64,000 nt of DNA from Streptomyces roseoviridis (GTDB taxonomy: Bacteria > Actinomycetota > Actinomycetes > Streptomycetales > Streptomycetaceae): the NCBI RefSeq assembly GCF_039535235.1, contig NZ_BAAAWU010000001.1, positions 930,001 to 994,000 of the forward strand, written 5' to 3'. The notes beneath the pieces are model-generated. The model was not told the origin of the DNA and searched no databases. It worked only from the letters and a program-made list of their open reading frames with translations. Positions 46,522-55,613 of the stretch are shown piece by piece; the stretch's first letter is position 1, and every line of letters begins with the position of its first letter. Both the position numbers and the translations under genes were made by a program.

Positions 46522-48647
46522 CAGCCGCCCTCCGGGCCGTGCAGCACGGGCTCGCCGTTCACATAGCGGCCGAGCGCGGTGAGCGGGAAGACCTGCCGGT
46601 ACAGGTGGTAGTTGATGGAGAAGTCCCAGGGGAAGCCGGTGCCGGTGAAGTACGGCTCGTCCCAGGAGCCGTCCTCCCTCTGCGTCTCGACCAGCCAGGC
46701 GACGCCCCGCCGGACCGCGGCGGACTCCCGCTCGCCGGCCGCGAGCAGGGCGATCAGCGCCCACGCGGTCTGGGAGGCGGTGGAGGCGCCCCGTCCGATC
46801 CACCGCTCCTCGCGGTACGAGCGCAGGTCCTCGCCCCAGCCGCCGTCCTCGTTCTGCACCGACTCCAGCCAGGCGACGGCCCGCCGGATCGCCGGGTGGC
46901 CGGTGGGCAGGCCGGCGGCGGTCAGGGCCGGGACGACCGAGCCCGTACCGTAGACGTAGTTGACGCCCCAGCGGCCGAACCAGGCGCCGCAGGGCTCCTG
47001 TTGGGCGAGCAGCCAGGCCAGGCCGCGGCGGGTGCGGGGGTCCTCGGTCTTGCCCTCGTAGGCGAGCATCTCGACCACGTGGGCGGTGACGTCGGCCGAG
47101 GGCGGGTCGATGACCTCGCCGAAGTCGCAGAACGGCAGCCTGTTGGGGAGGCCGCTGGTGTTGTCGGCGTCGAAGGCGCCCCAGGCGCCGTTCCTCGACT
47201 GCATGCCGAGGGTCCAGCGGGTGCCGCGGGCGACGGCCGCGTTCAGCCGCTCCGGGTCGGGGTGCCGGACCCGGCGCAGCGCCAGGACGACCTCGGCGGT
47301 GTCGTCGATGTCCGGGTAGTTGTCGTTGTGGAACTCGAACGCCCAGCCGCCCGGCGGCAGTCCGGGCCGGCGGACCGCCCAGTCGCCCTTGCGGACGACC
47401 TCCTCGCCGAGCATCCAGTCGGCCGCCTTGACCAGCGCGGGGTGGTCGGGGCGGACGCCGGCGTCGGCGAGGGCGATGGTGGCCAGGCAGGTGTCCCAGA
47501 CCGGGGACTGACAGGCCTCGATCATGCGGGCGCCGTCCTCGCGCCACACCGCGAACCGGTCGAGGGACTCCAGGCCCGCGCGCATCACGGGGTGCCGGAG
47601 GTCGTAGCCGAGGAGGTGGAGGGCGATCACGGAGTAGACGGCCGGCGGCTGGATGCCGCCCCAGCAGCCGTCGTTCTCCTGCCGCTCGACGATCCAGCGG
47701 GCGGCCACGTCCATGGCGATCTTGCGCAGTCGGCGCGGGGCGATCCGGCGGTAGAGGTGCAGGCCCTTGTCGACGCGCTGGAAGAAGCCGTCCCAGCTCG
47801 CCACGGCCGCCAGGGGCTTGCGCGGGTTCGGGCGGGCCGGGTCGGTGTGCAGCTCGTCCAGCGGGAAGGGCGCGGGCCGCACGGGCCGCTTGGCGGAGAC
47901 GACGGTGAGCGGCACGATCGTCTGCCGTGCCCAGCAGCCGAAGTCGTAGAGGTTGAGCGGGAACCAGCTCGGCAGGAAGATCAGCTCGGGCGGCAGCTCG
48001 GGCAGGTCCTCCCAGCGCCACCAGCCGAAGAGGGCGAGCCAGATCCGGGTGAAGACCCGGGCCTCGGCCATGCCGCCCCGCGCGCGGATCCAGGCGGAGG
48101 CGCGGGCCATGTGCGGGGCGTCCGGCGGGTCGCCGGCCAGTCGCAGGGCGACGTACGCCTCGATGGTGGCGGACAGTTCGCCAGGCCCGCCGTAGAAGGT
48201 GGCCCAGGTGCCGTCCTCGCGCTGTTCGCCGCGGATGTGGAGGGCGGCGGCGCGGGTGGTGTCCGGGTCGAGGATCCCGAGGAACTGGCGGAGCAGCAGG
48301 TCCTCGGCGTCCATGGTGACGTTGGTCTCCAGGTCGCCCTTCCACCAGCCCTCGGCGTCCTGCCGGCCGAGGAGGTGTTCGACGGAGCGTTCCGCCGCCC
48401 TGGCGGCGGCCTCGTCGAGGTCGCCCGCCGCGGGGGGTTCGAGGACGCCCGTCGCCGGACGGTCCGCGAGGATCGTCGCCTTCAGAGGGTCCGCGAGGAT
48501 CGTCGCCTCCGGAGCGTCCGGGCGGACCGCGACCTTCGGGGGCGTGTCGAGGACACCCGTCTCCGGGGCGGCGTCGGTGGTCGTTTCGCTTGCCGCGGCT
48601 GCCCGGGGTCCCATGGGCCCGGCGCTTCCGTCGGTCGTCGCTGTCAT
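46521..48647 (-). CDS. shc: Squalene-hopene cyclase
   Basis: A 708-aa class II triterpene cyclase with the catalytic DxDD motif in 'YPDIDDTAEVV' and several QW repeats (for example 'QNEDGGWGEDL' and 'QREDGSWDEPYFTGTGFP'). It has an N-terminal extension of about 90 Pro/Ala/Asp-rich residues ahead of the helical barrel, longer than in typical members (about 630-680 aa). It converts squalene to hopene at the membrane. ATG 48645-48647 has GAAGGGGA upstream. Confidence 0.96.
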   Translation of the reverse strand: MTATTDGSAGPMGPRAAAASETTTDAAPETGVLDTPPKVAVRPDAPEATILADPLKATILADRPATGVLEPPAAGDLDEAAARAAERSVEHLLGRQDAEGWWKGDLETNVTMDAEDLLLRQFLGILDPDTTRAAALHIRGEQREDGTWATFYGGPGELSATIEAYVALRLAGDPPDAPHMARASAWIRARGGMAEARVFTRIWLALFGWWRWEDLPELPPELIFLPSWFPLNLYDFGCWARQTIVPLTVVSAKRPVRPAPFPLDELHTDPARPNPRKPLAAVASWDGFFQRVDKGLHLYRRIAPRRLRKIAMDVAARWIVERQENDGCWGGIQPPAVYSVIALHLLGYDLRHPVMRAGLESLDRFAVWREDGARMIEACQSPVWDTCLATIALADAGVRPDHPALVKAADWMLGEEVVRKGDWAVRRPGLPPGGWAFEFHNDNYPDIDDTAEVVLALRRVRHPDPERLNAAVARGTRWTLGMQSRNGAWGAFDADNTSGLPNRLPFCDFGEVIDPPSADVTAHVVEMLAYEGKTEDPRTRRGLAWLLAQQEPCGAWFGRWGVNYVYGTGSVVPALTAAGLPTGHPAIRRAVAWLESVQNEDGGWGEDLRSYREERWIGRGASTASQTAWALIALLAAGERESAAVRRGVAWLVETQREDGSWDEPYFTGTGFPWDFSINYHLYRQVFPLTALGRYVNGEPVLHGPEGG

Positions 48648-48709
48648 GGCTTCCCCTTCGTGCAGTCGGTGTACTTCCGCGTACGTTCTGCTTCTTCGGG
48701 TCTGCCGTC

Positions 48710-48733
48710 GGCCGGTGCCGCAGGGCACCGGCC
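48710..48733 (-). terminator. Intercistronic hairpin between prenyl synthase and cyclase
   Basis: GGCCGGTGCC/GGCACCGGCC forms a perfect 10-bp stem with a GCAG loop in the 119-bp gap, the largest gap inside the operon. It may attenuate or protect the downstream mRNA. A full stop is unlikely, because the next genes belong to the same pathway. Confidence 0.45.
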
Positions 48734-48766
48734 GGCGACTGCGAACTCATATCAGGGTGATGGTGA

Positions 48767-49867
48767 TCATCTCTTCCGTACGACGACGAAATCGGCCAGT
48801 GCCGTGAGCTGGGCGCGGACGCGGGCCGGCAGGTCCACCTCGTGCAGCGCCTCGATGGCGACGGCGTGCTGGCGGCGGGCCTCCTGGGAGGTCCACTCGC
48901 GGCCGCCGGCCTCCTCGATGAGGGCGGCGCGGGTGGCGAACTCCTCCTCGGAGAACGAGTCGAAGTCGATGCTCTTGGCGTCGGCGGCGAGCAGTTCGCC
49001 GAGCCGCTCGGAGGCCGGGCCGCCGGCCGCGAGGGCGGCGACGACCGGCAGCGACTTCTTGCGCTGGCGCAGGTCGGACCAGGTCTGCTTGCCGGTGGCG
49101 ACCGGGTCGCCCCAGATGCCGAGGAGGTCGTCGATCGCCTGGAAGGCGAGGCCCAGGTGGTAGCCGTACTCCTCCAGCTTGTCGGCGGTGCGGTCGTCCG
49201 CGCCGCCGAGGACGGCGCCGATGGAGACGGCGCAGGCGAGGAGGGCGCCGGTCTTGTTGCCCTCCATCTCCAGGCACTCCTCGACGGTGACCCGCTCCCG
49301 GTGCTCGTAGGAGATGTCCTGGGCCTGCCCGTCGATGAGCTTGCGGGTGGCGGTGGTCAGGCGGCGGGTGGCGCGGCCGGCCTCGACGGTGCCGATCTCC
49401 AGCAGCAGCTCGTTGGCGAGGGCGAAGAGGGCGTCGCCGACCAGGATCGCCTGGGCGGGGCCGTGCACCTTCCACACCGTGTCGCGGTGGCGGCGCTGCT
49501 CGTCGCCGTCCATCAGGTCGTCGTGCAGCAGCGAGAAGTTGTGGACCAGCTCCACGGCGACGGCGCCGGGGACGCCGACCTCGGGGGCGGCGCCGGCCGC
49601 CTCGGCGGAGATGAGCGCGAGCGCGGGGCGAACGGCCTTTCCGCCGTCGCCGTCGGCGGGCCTGCCGTGGGCGTCGATCCAGCCGAAGTGGTAGGCGGCC
49701 ACGGTGTTCATGGGCGGCGCGAGGCGGTCGACGGCCGCCCGCAGGACGGGCGTGGACAGGGCTCGGCCCCGTTCCAGCAGTGCGGCGACGTCCGCGGTGT
49801 CGACGGCCGGATTTCCCGGGGGCGCAGTCGGCACGGTCTCTCCTCTTGTTCCGGTACTCACACTCAT
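48767..49867 (-). CDS. Polyprenyl (farnesyl-type) diphosphate synthase
   Basis: A 366-aa trans-prenyltransferase with the first Asp-rich motif 'LLHDDLMDGDEQRR' and the second 'QAIDDLLGIWGD'. In the hopanoid operon it should supply farnesyl diphosphate for squalene. ATG 49865-49867 overlaps the hpnE stop as ATGA. Confidence 0.94.
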   Translation of the reverse strand: MSVSTGTRGETVPTAPPGNPAVDTADVAALLERGRALSTPVLRAAVDRLAPPMNTVAAYHFGWIDAHGRPADGDGGKAVRPALALISAEAAGAAPEVGVPGAVAVELVHNFSLLHDDLMDGDEQRRHRDTVWKVHGPAQAILVGDALFALANELLLEIGTVEAGRATRRLTTATRKLIDGQAQDISYEHRERVTVEECLEMEGNKTGALLACAVSIGAVLGGADDRTADKLEEYGYHLGLAFQAIDDLLGIWGDPVATGKQTWSDLRQRKKSLPVVAALAAGGPASERLGELLAADAKSIDFDSFSEEEFATRAALIEEAGGREWTSQEARRQHAVAIEALHEVDLPARVRAQLTALADFVVVRKR

Positions 49868-51342
49868 GCCGCCTCCTGCAGCGGATGGTCGTAATGGCGG
49901 CCGAGGGCGAAGAGCGCCGCGCCGGCGGCGCTGAAGCCGCTGCGGACGGCACCCTCCATGGTCGCGGGCCAGCCGGTGGCGGTCCACGCGCCGGCCAGGT
50001 GGAGGCCGGGGGCGTGGGTGCGGGCGCCGGGGCGGAGCCGGCCGACGCCTGGGGTCGGGGCGAACGTGGCGGTCCGCTCGCGGGTGACGAAGAAGTCCCG
50101 GATGCCGGCGCCGCGGGCGGCGGGCAGCAGTCGCTCCAGCTCCGGGAGGTAGCGCTCGCGCAGGACGGCGACGGGCTCGTCGATGTCGTCGTGGGCGGCG
50201 GACTGGGAGACGGCGAGGTACTGGCCGCCTCCGGTCAGGCCCGAGGACTCGGTGCGGTCGAAGACCCACTGGACCGGGGAGCCGAGCGCGGTGAAGAAGG
50301 GCTGCCGCAGCACCTTGCGGTCGTAGACGACGTGCAGGTTGAGGATGGGGGCGGTGCCGATGTCAAGGAGCCGGTCGGGGTCGTCGAGGGCGCCGTCGGG
50401 CAGCAGCTCGCGGGTCTCGCGCTGCGGGACTGCGAGCACGACCGTGTCGGCCTCCAGGGTCTCCCCCGGCACCTGGACGGCCCAGCGTCCGTCGTCGGTG
50501 CGGCTGATCCGCTCGGCCTTGGTGCGCAGCTCGGTGCGGACGCCGAGGGAGTCCAGGGCCTTGCCGGCGAGGGTGTGGTGGAGTTCGCCGAGGGGGACGC
50601 GCGCCCAGCCGATGTCGGCGGCGCCGGGTTCGGAGAGGAGGCCGGTCTTGAAGACCATCGCGGCCAGGCCCATGGAGGCGTGCGGGGCGGTGGCGTTGAG
50701 GGTGGCGACGCCGACCAGGTCCCACAGGGCCTCGACGGTGCGGGCGGACTGGCCGTGGCGGCCGAGCCAGGTGGCGAAGTCGATGCCGTCGAGGGCCGGG
50801 TCGGCGGGGTCGAGCTTCTTCAGCGCGAGCGCGGCGCGGGCGACGGAGGCGCGCTCGGCGAGCGAGAGGTGCGGGTAGCCGGCGAGGCTCCGCGCCAGGT
50901 GCAGCGGCACGGGAAGGGCGGTGCGACGCAGCCGCCCGAGCCGCGGCCCGCGCGGGTGTGCGACGTCGAGCACGGGCACGTCGAGCCGCGGCTGTACGGG
51001 GGCGAGGTGGGCGCCGCCGATCCGGTCGAGGAACCAGCGGTAGGCGGTGCAGCAGCGGAGGTAGACGTGCTGGCCGTTGTCGACGGTCAGTTCGCCGCGC
51101 TGGAAGGAGAACGCCAGTCCGCCGAGCCGGGGCCGGCCTTCGAGCAGGGTGACGCGCACGCCCGCCTCGGCCAGCTGCAGGGCGGTGGTCACCCCGGCGA
51201 GGCCGCCGCCGACGACGACGGCGTGGGGGCGCGAGCGGCCGCCGTGCCCCGTGTTCACCGGCCCGGCGGGCCGGGGGGTTTCGTGGCCCGGCCGGACCGG
51301 CTGGATGTCCTCGGCCGCGGCGCGGCCCTCGTCGGCGGTCAT
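49864..51342 (-). CDS. hpnE: Squalene-associated FAD oxidoreductase HpnE
   Basis: A 492-aa amine-oxidase-fold flavoprotein with the FAD motif 'VVVGGGLAGVTTALQLAEAG' near residue 42 and the C-terminal 'GLHLAGAWTATGWPATMEGA'. HpnE reduces hydroxysqualene to squalene, after HpnD and HpnC. An unusual 40-residue Pro/Gly-rich N-terminus precedes the FAD domain. ATG 51340-51342 has GAGGGGAGG upstream and overlaps the stop of the small upstream ORF. Confidence 0.93.
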   Translation of the reverse strand: MTADEGRAAAEDIQPVRPGHETPRPAGPVNTGHGGRSRPHAVVVGGGLAGVTTALQLAEAGVRVTLLEGRPRLGGLAFSFQRGELTVDNGQHVYLRCCTAYRWFLDRIGGAHLAPVQPRLDVPVLDVAHPRGPRLGRLRRTALPVPLHLARSLAGYPHLSLAERASVARAALALKKLDPADPALDGIDFATWLGRHGQSARTVEALWDLVGVATLNATAPHASMGLAAMVFKTGLLSEPGAADIGWARVPLGELHHTLAGKALDSLGVRTELRTKAERISRTDDGRWAVQVPGETLEADTVVLAVPQRETRELLPDGALDDPDRLLDIGTAPILNLHVVYDRKVLRQPFFTALGSPVQWVFDRTESSGLTGGGQYLAVSQSAAHDDIDEPVAVLRERYLPELERLLPAARGAGIRDFFVTRERTATFAPTPGVGRLRPGARTHAPGLHLAGAWTATGWPATMEGAVRSGFSAAGAALFALGRHYDHPLQEAA

Positions 51343-51803
51343 GCGGCCTCCCCTCGGAGTGTCGTGCTCAGGGACGCGAAGGCGCGTCCGCGGGTTGTCC
51401 CGGGTGTCCCGTACGGCGCCGCCCCGGCACCACCGACCGGCCCGGCGAACGCCCGGGGGCCGCCGTCCGGGCAGCCGGTCGGGCGCGCGGCCCCGACGGG
51501 TACGCCACGCGACCCGGTCGCCCCGGGCGCCCTGCTGACCGCACGCCGGAGCACCGTACTGCGACCGGCGCGCGGAGCACGCCTCGGCACACCGGACGCG
51601 CCGGTCCCGCCACCGGCCGGGAGGCCGTTTCCGGCCACCACCCGGGCTGCGTCCCGTGCCGTCACGGCGCCGGCGGCCGCGGGCGCGGCGGCCGCGACGG
51701 CACGCCACCGGCCCGCTCCCGCCGGCGGGGAGCCGGGGTGTCCGGGCCCGGCGGCCGCCCTCGAACCGGCCTCCCGGCCGGCCGGGGGCGGGGTGGGTGT
51801 CAC
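51339..51803 (-). CDS. Small coupled ORF between hpnD and hpnE
   Basis: A 154-aa frame starting at GTG 51801-51803, which overlaps the hpnD stop (GTGA), and ending in a TGA that overlaps the hpnE ATG (ATGA). Coupling at both ends strongly suggests translation. The protein is Ala/Gly/Pro/Arg-rich with no clear domain, membrane segment or motif, and much of it is low complexity. I recall a hypothetical gene at the same place in the S. coelicolor hopanoid locus. It may mainly carry ribosomes to hpnE. Confidence 0.6.
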   Translation of the reverse strand: MTPTPPPAGREAGSRAAAGPGHPGSPPAGAGRWRAVAAAAPAAAGAVTARDAARVVAGNGLPAGGGTGASGVPRRAPRAGRSTVLRRAVSRAPGATGSRGVPVGAARPTGCPDGGPRAFAGPVGGAGAAPYGTPGTTRGRAFASLSTTLRGEAA

Positions 51804-52750
51804 GCGGACCGCCCGGGGGCGCGGCGGGAGAGGTGGCGGGTGTCGAGGCCGGAGAGGCCGCGGACGGCGACGTAGGCCTTCTCGTGGCCGGGGAGCGAGA
51901 CGCGGCCGCGCAGGACGGCCTCGGGGTCGCGTTCGATGCGGTCGAGCAGGCGGCGGTAGATGCCGGCCATGGCGGCGACGCAGGCGCCGCTGCGGCGGTC
52001 CAGCATCGGCAGGAGCCGGTAGCCCTCGGCGAAGAGGGCGCGGGCGCGGCGGACCTCGAAGTGGACCAGGCCGGCGAAGTCGGATCCGGCGGGCGGGGTG
52101 GCGGAGCCGAAGCCGTCGGAGCAGCCGAACTTGGCCAGGTCGTCGGCGGGCAGGTAGGTGCGGCCGTTGCCGGCGTCCTCGCGGACGTCGCGGAGGATGT
52201 TGGTGAGCTGGAGGGCGAGGCCGAGGGTGTCGGCGTACTCCGGGGCGCGGTCGGCGCCCGGCGCGCCGGGCTGGGTGCCGAAGACGCCGAGGGAGAGCCG
52301 GCCGATGGCGCCGGCCACGCACCGGCAGTAGACCTTGAGGTCGTCCCAGGTCTCGTAGGTCTCGCCGCGCACGTCCATGAGGACGCCGTCGATGAGCTCG
52401 TCGAGTCCGTCGAGCGGGATGGGGAAGCGGCGGGCGGAGTCGGCGAGGGCGACGGCGACGGGGTCGGTGTCGTCCTCCTCGATCTCCCCGGCGCGGATCC
52501 GGCCGAGGAGCGTGCGGGTGGCCTCCAGCCGGTCCTTCTTCTCGCCGGGCGGGAGCGGCCCGTCGCCGATGTCGTCGACCCGGCGCGAGAAGGCGTAGAG
52601 CGCCGACATGGCCTGTCGCTTCTCGGTCGGCAGGAGCCGGATCCCGTAGGCGAAGTTGCGGGCCTGACCTCCGGTCACGGCCTCGCAGTAGCTGTACGCG
52701 GCCTGGACCGGCGCGGACGGCTGCGGCTGTCCCTCCACGGTGCGGCTCAC
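51800..52750 (-). CDS. hpnD: Presqualene diphosphate synthase HpnD
   Basis: A 316-aa squalene/phytoene synthase-family protein with both Asp-rich motifs ('SRRVDDIGDG' and 'LTNILRDVREDAGNGRTYLP'). HpnD joins two farnesyl diphosphates to presqualene diphosphate. GTG 52748-52750 overlaps the hpnC stop (GTGA). Confidence 0.94.
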   Translation of the reverse strand: MSRTVEGQPQPSAPVQAAYSYCEAVTGGQARNFAYGIRLLPTEKRQAMSALYAFSRRVDDIGDGPLPPGEKKDRLEATRTLLGRIRAGEIEEDDTDPVAVALADSARRFPIPLDGLDELIDGVLMDVRGETYETWDDLKVYCRCVAGAIGRLSLGVFGTQPGAPGADRAPEYADTLGLALQLTNILRDVREDAGNGRTYLPADDLAKFGCSDGFGSATPPAGSDFAGLVHFEVRRARALFAEGYRLLPMLDRRSGACVAAMAGIYRRLLDRIERDPEAVLRGRVSLPGHEKAYVAVRGLSGLDTRHLSRRAPGRSA

Positions 52751-53664
52751 CCCTCTCTCCCCGCCGTGAGCAGGACGGCGCCCGCCCGGCGCATCAGACT
52801 CCGTTTGGCGGCCTTGGGCGGCCCGGGCAGGACGTCGAAGCCCGCGGCGGCGATCGCGTCGAGCGCCGCGTGTCCGCCGCCGGTGAAGCCGGCGAGCAGC
52901 AGCCGGAGCCGGCCGTGGACGCTGCCGACGAGCGGGGTGCCGGCGTCCAGCAGGGCGCGGGCCCGGTCCGCCTCGAAGGCGATCAGGGCGCGCACCGAGG
53001 CGCCGGCGGTGGGGCGGGCGAGGTCGTCCTCGGTGACGTGGAACCGCTTCAGGTCCTCGGCGGGCAGGTAGATCCGGTCGCGGGCGAGGTCCTCGGCGAC
53101 GTCCTGGAGGTGCTCGACGATCTGCAGCGCGGTGCAGATCTCGTCGGAGCGGCGGATCCGCTCGGGGGTGGCGGTGCCGGTGAGGGCGAGGACGAGCCGG
53201 CCGACGGGGTTGGCGGAGAGCTCGCAGTAGGCGAGGAGGTCGTCGTAGGTCTCGTAGCGGCGCACCAGCTGGTCCTGGCGGTTGGCGGCGACGAGGCCGA
53301 GGAAGGGCTCCGGGGTGAGCCGGCACCGCTCGACGGTCGGGCCGAGGGCGCGCAGCAGCGGGTGGCGGGGGGCTCCGCCGGCGGGGTCGAAGACGCGCAG
53401 GAGGTCGGTCTCGAAGGCGTCGAGGAGGGCGAGCCGGTCCTCGGCGTGTTCGGGGGCGACGCCGAGGTGGCGGGCGTCGGCGCCGCCGGGGGCGAGGTCA
53501 CCGTCGCCGATGTCGTCGACCAGGCGGGCGAAGCCGTACACCGCCATCAGGTCGTCGCGCCAGGCCCGGGGCAGGAAGAAGGGGGCCACGGGGAAGTTCT
53601 CGTCCGCGGCCTTGCCGAGCGTGGCCGAGGAGGCGTCGGGTCGCACCTGCCGGGTTCCCGTCAC
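52747..53664 (-). CDS. hpnC: Hydroxysqualene synthase HpnC
   Basis: A 305-aa member of the same synthase family as HpnD ('ARLVDDIGDG' and 'QIVEHLQDVAEDLARDRIYL'). It converts presqualene diphosphate to hydroxysqualene. The start is GTG 53662-53664, which overlaps the stop of a 20-codon upstream ORF, so its translation is probably coupled. It is the first enzyme gene of the hopanoid operon. Confidence 0.94.
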   Translation of the reverse strand: MTGTRQVRPDASSATLGKAADENFPVAPFFLPRAWRDDLMAVYGFARLVDDIGDGDLAPGGADARHLGVAPEHAEDRLALLDAFETDLLRVFDPAGGAPRHPLLRALGPTVERCRLTPEPFLGLVAANRQDQLVRRYETYDDLLAYCELSANPVGRLVLALTGTATPERIRRSDEICTALQIVEHLQDVAEDLARDRIYLPAEDLKRFHVTEDDLARPTAGASVRALIAFEADRARALLDAGTPLVGSVHGRLRLLLAGFTGGGHAALDAIAAAGFDVLPGPPKAAKRSLMRRAGAVLLTAGREG

Positions 53665-53723
53665 CGGCCGCTGCCCGACGCGGGGACGGCGACACCCTCG
53701 TGGAGCTGGAGATTCTGCGTCAT
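53661..53723 (-). CDS. 20-aa leader ORF coupled to hpnC
   Basis: ATG 53721-53723 opens MTQNLQLHEGVAVPASGSGR, whose TGA overlaps the GTG of hpnC. An in-frame GTG at 53732 has GGGAG directly before it and would add three residues. It is too short to classify. Its role may be to bring ribosomes to hpnC, which has no ribosome site of its own. TAGTAT at 53766-53761 on this strand is a candidate -10 box. Confidence 0.5.
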   Translation of the reverse strand: MTQNLQLHEGVAVPASGSGR

Positions 53724-53858
53724 GGCCGTCACGTCTCCCGTTCTACACTGCGGACCCAATCCATACTATTTCGGACACGCCGCCGACCCCTGCCCGTGGC
53801 TCGGTGCCCGGTGGCCGGGCGCCTGGGGGTATCGCCCCACTTGCCGCGAAACAGACCG

Positions 53859-53876
53859 GTACAGCTTACGTTGTAC
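53859..53876. promoter_or_regulatory. TetR-type operator candidate upstream of the hopanoid operon
   Basis: GTACA-GCTTACGT-TGTAC is an 18-bp imperfect palindrome in the 294-bp region between hpnC and the tetR 3' end. It lies about 130 bp upstream of the leader ORF. No other gene is seen in this region. Confidence 0.4.
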
Positions 53877-54017
53877 GAGGCTTCGTGCCGCGCCGGGGCC
53901 CCGCCGGTGGGTCGGCCGCCCGGCCACGACACGGCGGACTGTGTCAACGCCCCTTTCGGCCAAGGAGGTTGACCCGCCGGGCGCCCTCGGCGTCCGGAAC
54001 CTCGGGCGGGGCGGTGT

Positions 54018-54680
54018 TCAGGGGACGCGGGTGCCGGAGACGACCATGGCGAGGGTGGACTCGACGACGTCGTCCCTGCGCTGGGCGGGCAGCCGGCGCA
54101 GCGGCCCTTCGAGCAGGAGCAGGGACAGTCCGTGCACGGCGGACCAGGCGGCCGCCTCGGCGGCCGGGCGGGTGGCGCGCGGCGGGCGGGCGGTGGCGGC
54201 GAGGGCGGTGAGCGCCTCGGTGAGCAGGGTGAACGCACGCACCTCGGAGACGCAGGCCCCCGGGCCGTCGCCGGCCGGGCCGGGCAGGCCGGTGTCGTCG
54301 GCGCCGGTGCGGAGGTCGGTGAAGGCGGAGCGGTAGAGGCCGGGCTGGGCGACGGCGAAGTCGACGTATCCGCGGCAGAGGGCGGCGAGCCGCGCTTCGG
54401 CGGCGCGGACGGGGTCGTCGGCGCCGGGGGCGCGGGCGGCGGTCCGCTCCATGGCGTCGGCGAGGGCCCGCCGGGCGTGGTCGCGGACGGCCGCGAGGAG
54501 TTCCCCGCGGCCTTCGAAGTGCCGGTAGGCGGCGGTGGGCGAGACGCCGACGCGACGCGCCGCCTCACGGAGCACGACCCGTTCGGGGCCTCCTTCGGTG
54601 GCGAGGTCGACGGCCGCGCAGATGAGGGCGTTGCGCAGATCGCCGTGATGGTAGGTCTTGCCTCCCGAGATCGCTGCCAT
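54018..54680 (-). CDS. TetR-family regulator
   Basis: A 220-aa protein with helix-turn-helix 'VVLREAARRVGVSPTAAYRH' and a C-terminal WHG-like ligand domain. It starts MAAISGGKTYHHGDLRNALI, a common form in actinomycetes. It lies upstream of and in the same direction as the hopanoid operon and could control it. The ligand is unknown. Confidence 0.9.
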   Translation of the reverse strand: MAAISGGKTYHHGDLRNALICAAVDLATEGGPERVVLREAARRVGVSPTAAYRHFEGRGELLAAVRDHARRALADAMERTAARAPGADDPVRAAEARLAALCRGYVDFAVAQPGLYRSAFTDLRTGADDTGLPGPAGDGPGACVSEVRAFTLLTEALTALAATARPPRATRPAAEAAAWSAVHGLSLLLLEGPLRRLPAQRRDDVVESTLAMVVSGTRVP

Positions 54681-54761
54681 GCGCTCATCCTGCCCGATGT
54701 TGACCGCATGAACATTCCAGGCGGTCTCCCGACCGGCGATGACCGCACGCTTCCGGACACG

Positions 54762-54798
54762 CGACCGCCCCCGCCGATCGGGTCGGCGGGGGCGGTCG
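54762..54798 (-). terminator. Terminator of the envelope-polymer/ABC operon
   Basis: A perfect 16-bp GC stem (54762-54777 with 54783-54798) and a 5-nt loop lie 26 bp after the ABC ATPase stop. Confidence 0.9.
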
Positions 54799-54824
54799 TA
54801 CGGCGGGGGGAAGGAGGCCGGGGA

Positions 54825-55613
54825 CTACTTTCCGGTCTCGCGCTCGTAGGCGGAGATGACCTCGTCGGTCGGGCCGTCCATGAGCAGTTCGCCCTTCTCC
54901 AGCCAGAGCACGCGGTCGCAGGTGTCGCGGATCGACTTGTTGCTGTGGCTGACCAGGAAGACCGTGCCGGCCTCCTTGCGCAGCTCGCGGATGCGCTCCT
55001 CGGAGCGGATCTGGAACTTGCGGTCACCGGTCGCGAGGGCCTCGTCGATCATGAGGACGTCGTGCTGCTTGGCGGCCGCGATGGCGAAACGGAGCCGGGC
55101 GCCCATGCCGGAGGAGTAGGTCCGCATCGGCAGCGAGATGAAGTCGCCCTTCTCGTTGATGCCGGAGAAGTCGACGATGTCCTGATAGCGGCTCTTGATC
55201 TCGTCGCGGGTCATGCCCATGGCGAGGCCGCCGAGGATCACGTTGCGCTCACCCGTCAGGTCGCTCATCAGCGCCGCGTTGACGCCGAGCAGCGAGGGCT
55301 GGCCGTCGGTGTAGACCTTGCCGCTCTCGGTGGGCAGCAGGCCGGCGATGGCGCGCAGCAGGGTCGACTTGCCGGAGCCGTTGGTGCCGATCAGGCCGAT
55401 GGCCTCGCCGCGGTACGCGGTGAAGGAGACGCCGCGCACGGCGTGCACCTTGCGCACGCCGCGTTCGGTCTCGCCCTTGCGGCGGCGCAGGATGCGGCTC
55501 AGGGCGGCGGTGGCGCTGCCCTTGCCGCCGCCGGCGCCGTTGACCCGGTAGACGATGTGGACGTTGTCCGCGATGACGGTGGGCACGCGGTCCTGGGTGT
55601 CGTGGTCAGCCAC
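54825..55613 (-). CDS. Polysaccharide/teichoic-acid ABC exporter ATPase (TagH/Wzt-like)
   Basis: A 262-aa ABC ATPase with Walker A GTNGSGKST, signature 'YSSGMGARL' and Walker B 'VLMIDEALATGD'. The N-terminal extension and the LYSSGM-type signature are typical of glycopolymer exporters such as TagH. It overlaps the permease by 8 bp and is the last gene of the operon. Confidence 0.92.
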   Translation of the reverse strand: MADHDTQDRVPTVIADNVHIVYRVNGAGGGKGSATAALSRILRRRKGETERGVRKVHAVRGVSFTAYRGEAIGLIGTNGSGKSTLLRAIAGLLPTESGKVYTDGQPSLLGVNAALMSDLTGERNVILGGLAMGMTRDEIKSRYQDIVDFSGINEKGDFISLPMRTYSSGMGARLRFAIAAAKQHDVLMIDEALATGDRKFQIRSEERIRELRKEAGTVFLVSHSNKSIRDTCDRVLWLEKGELLMDGPTDEVISAYERETGK

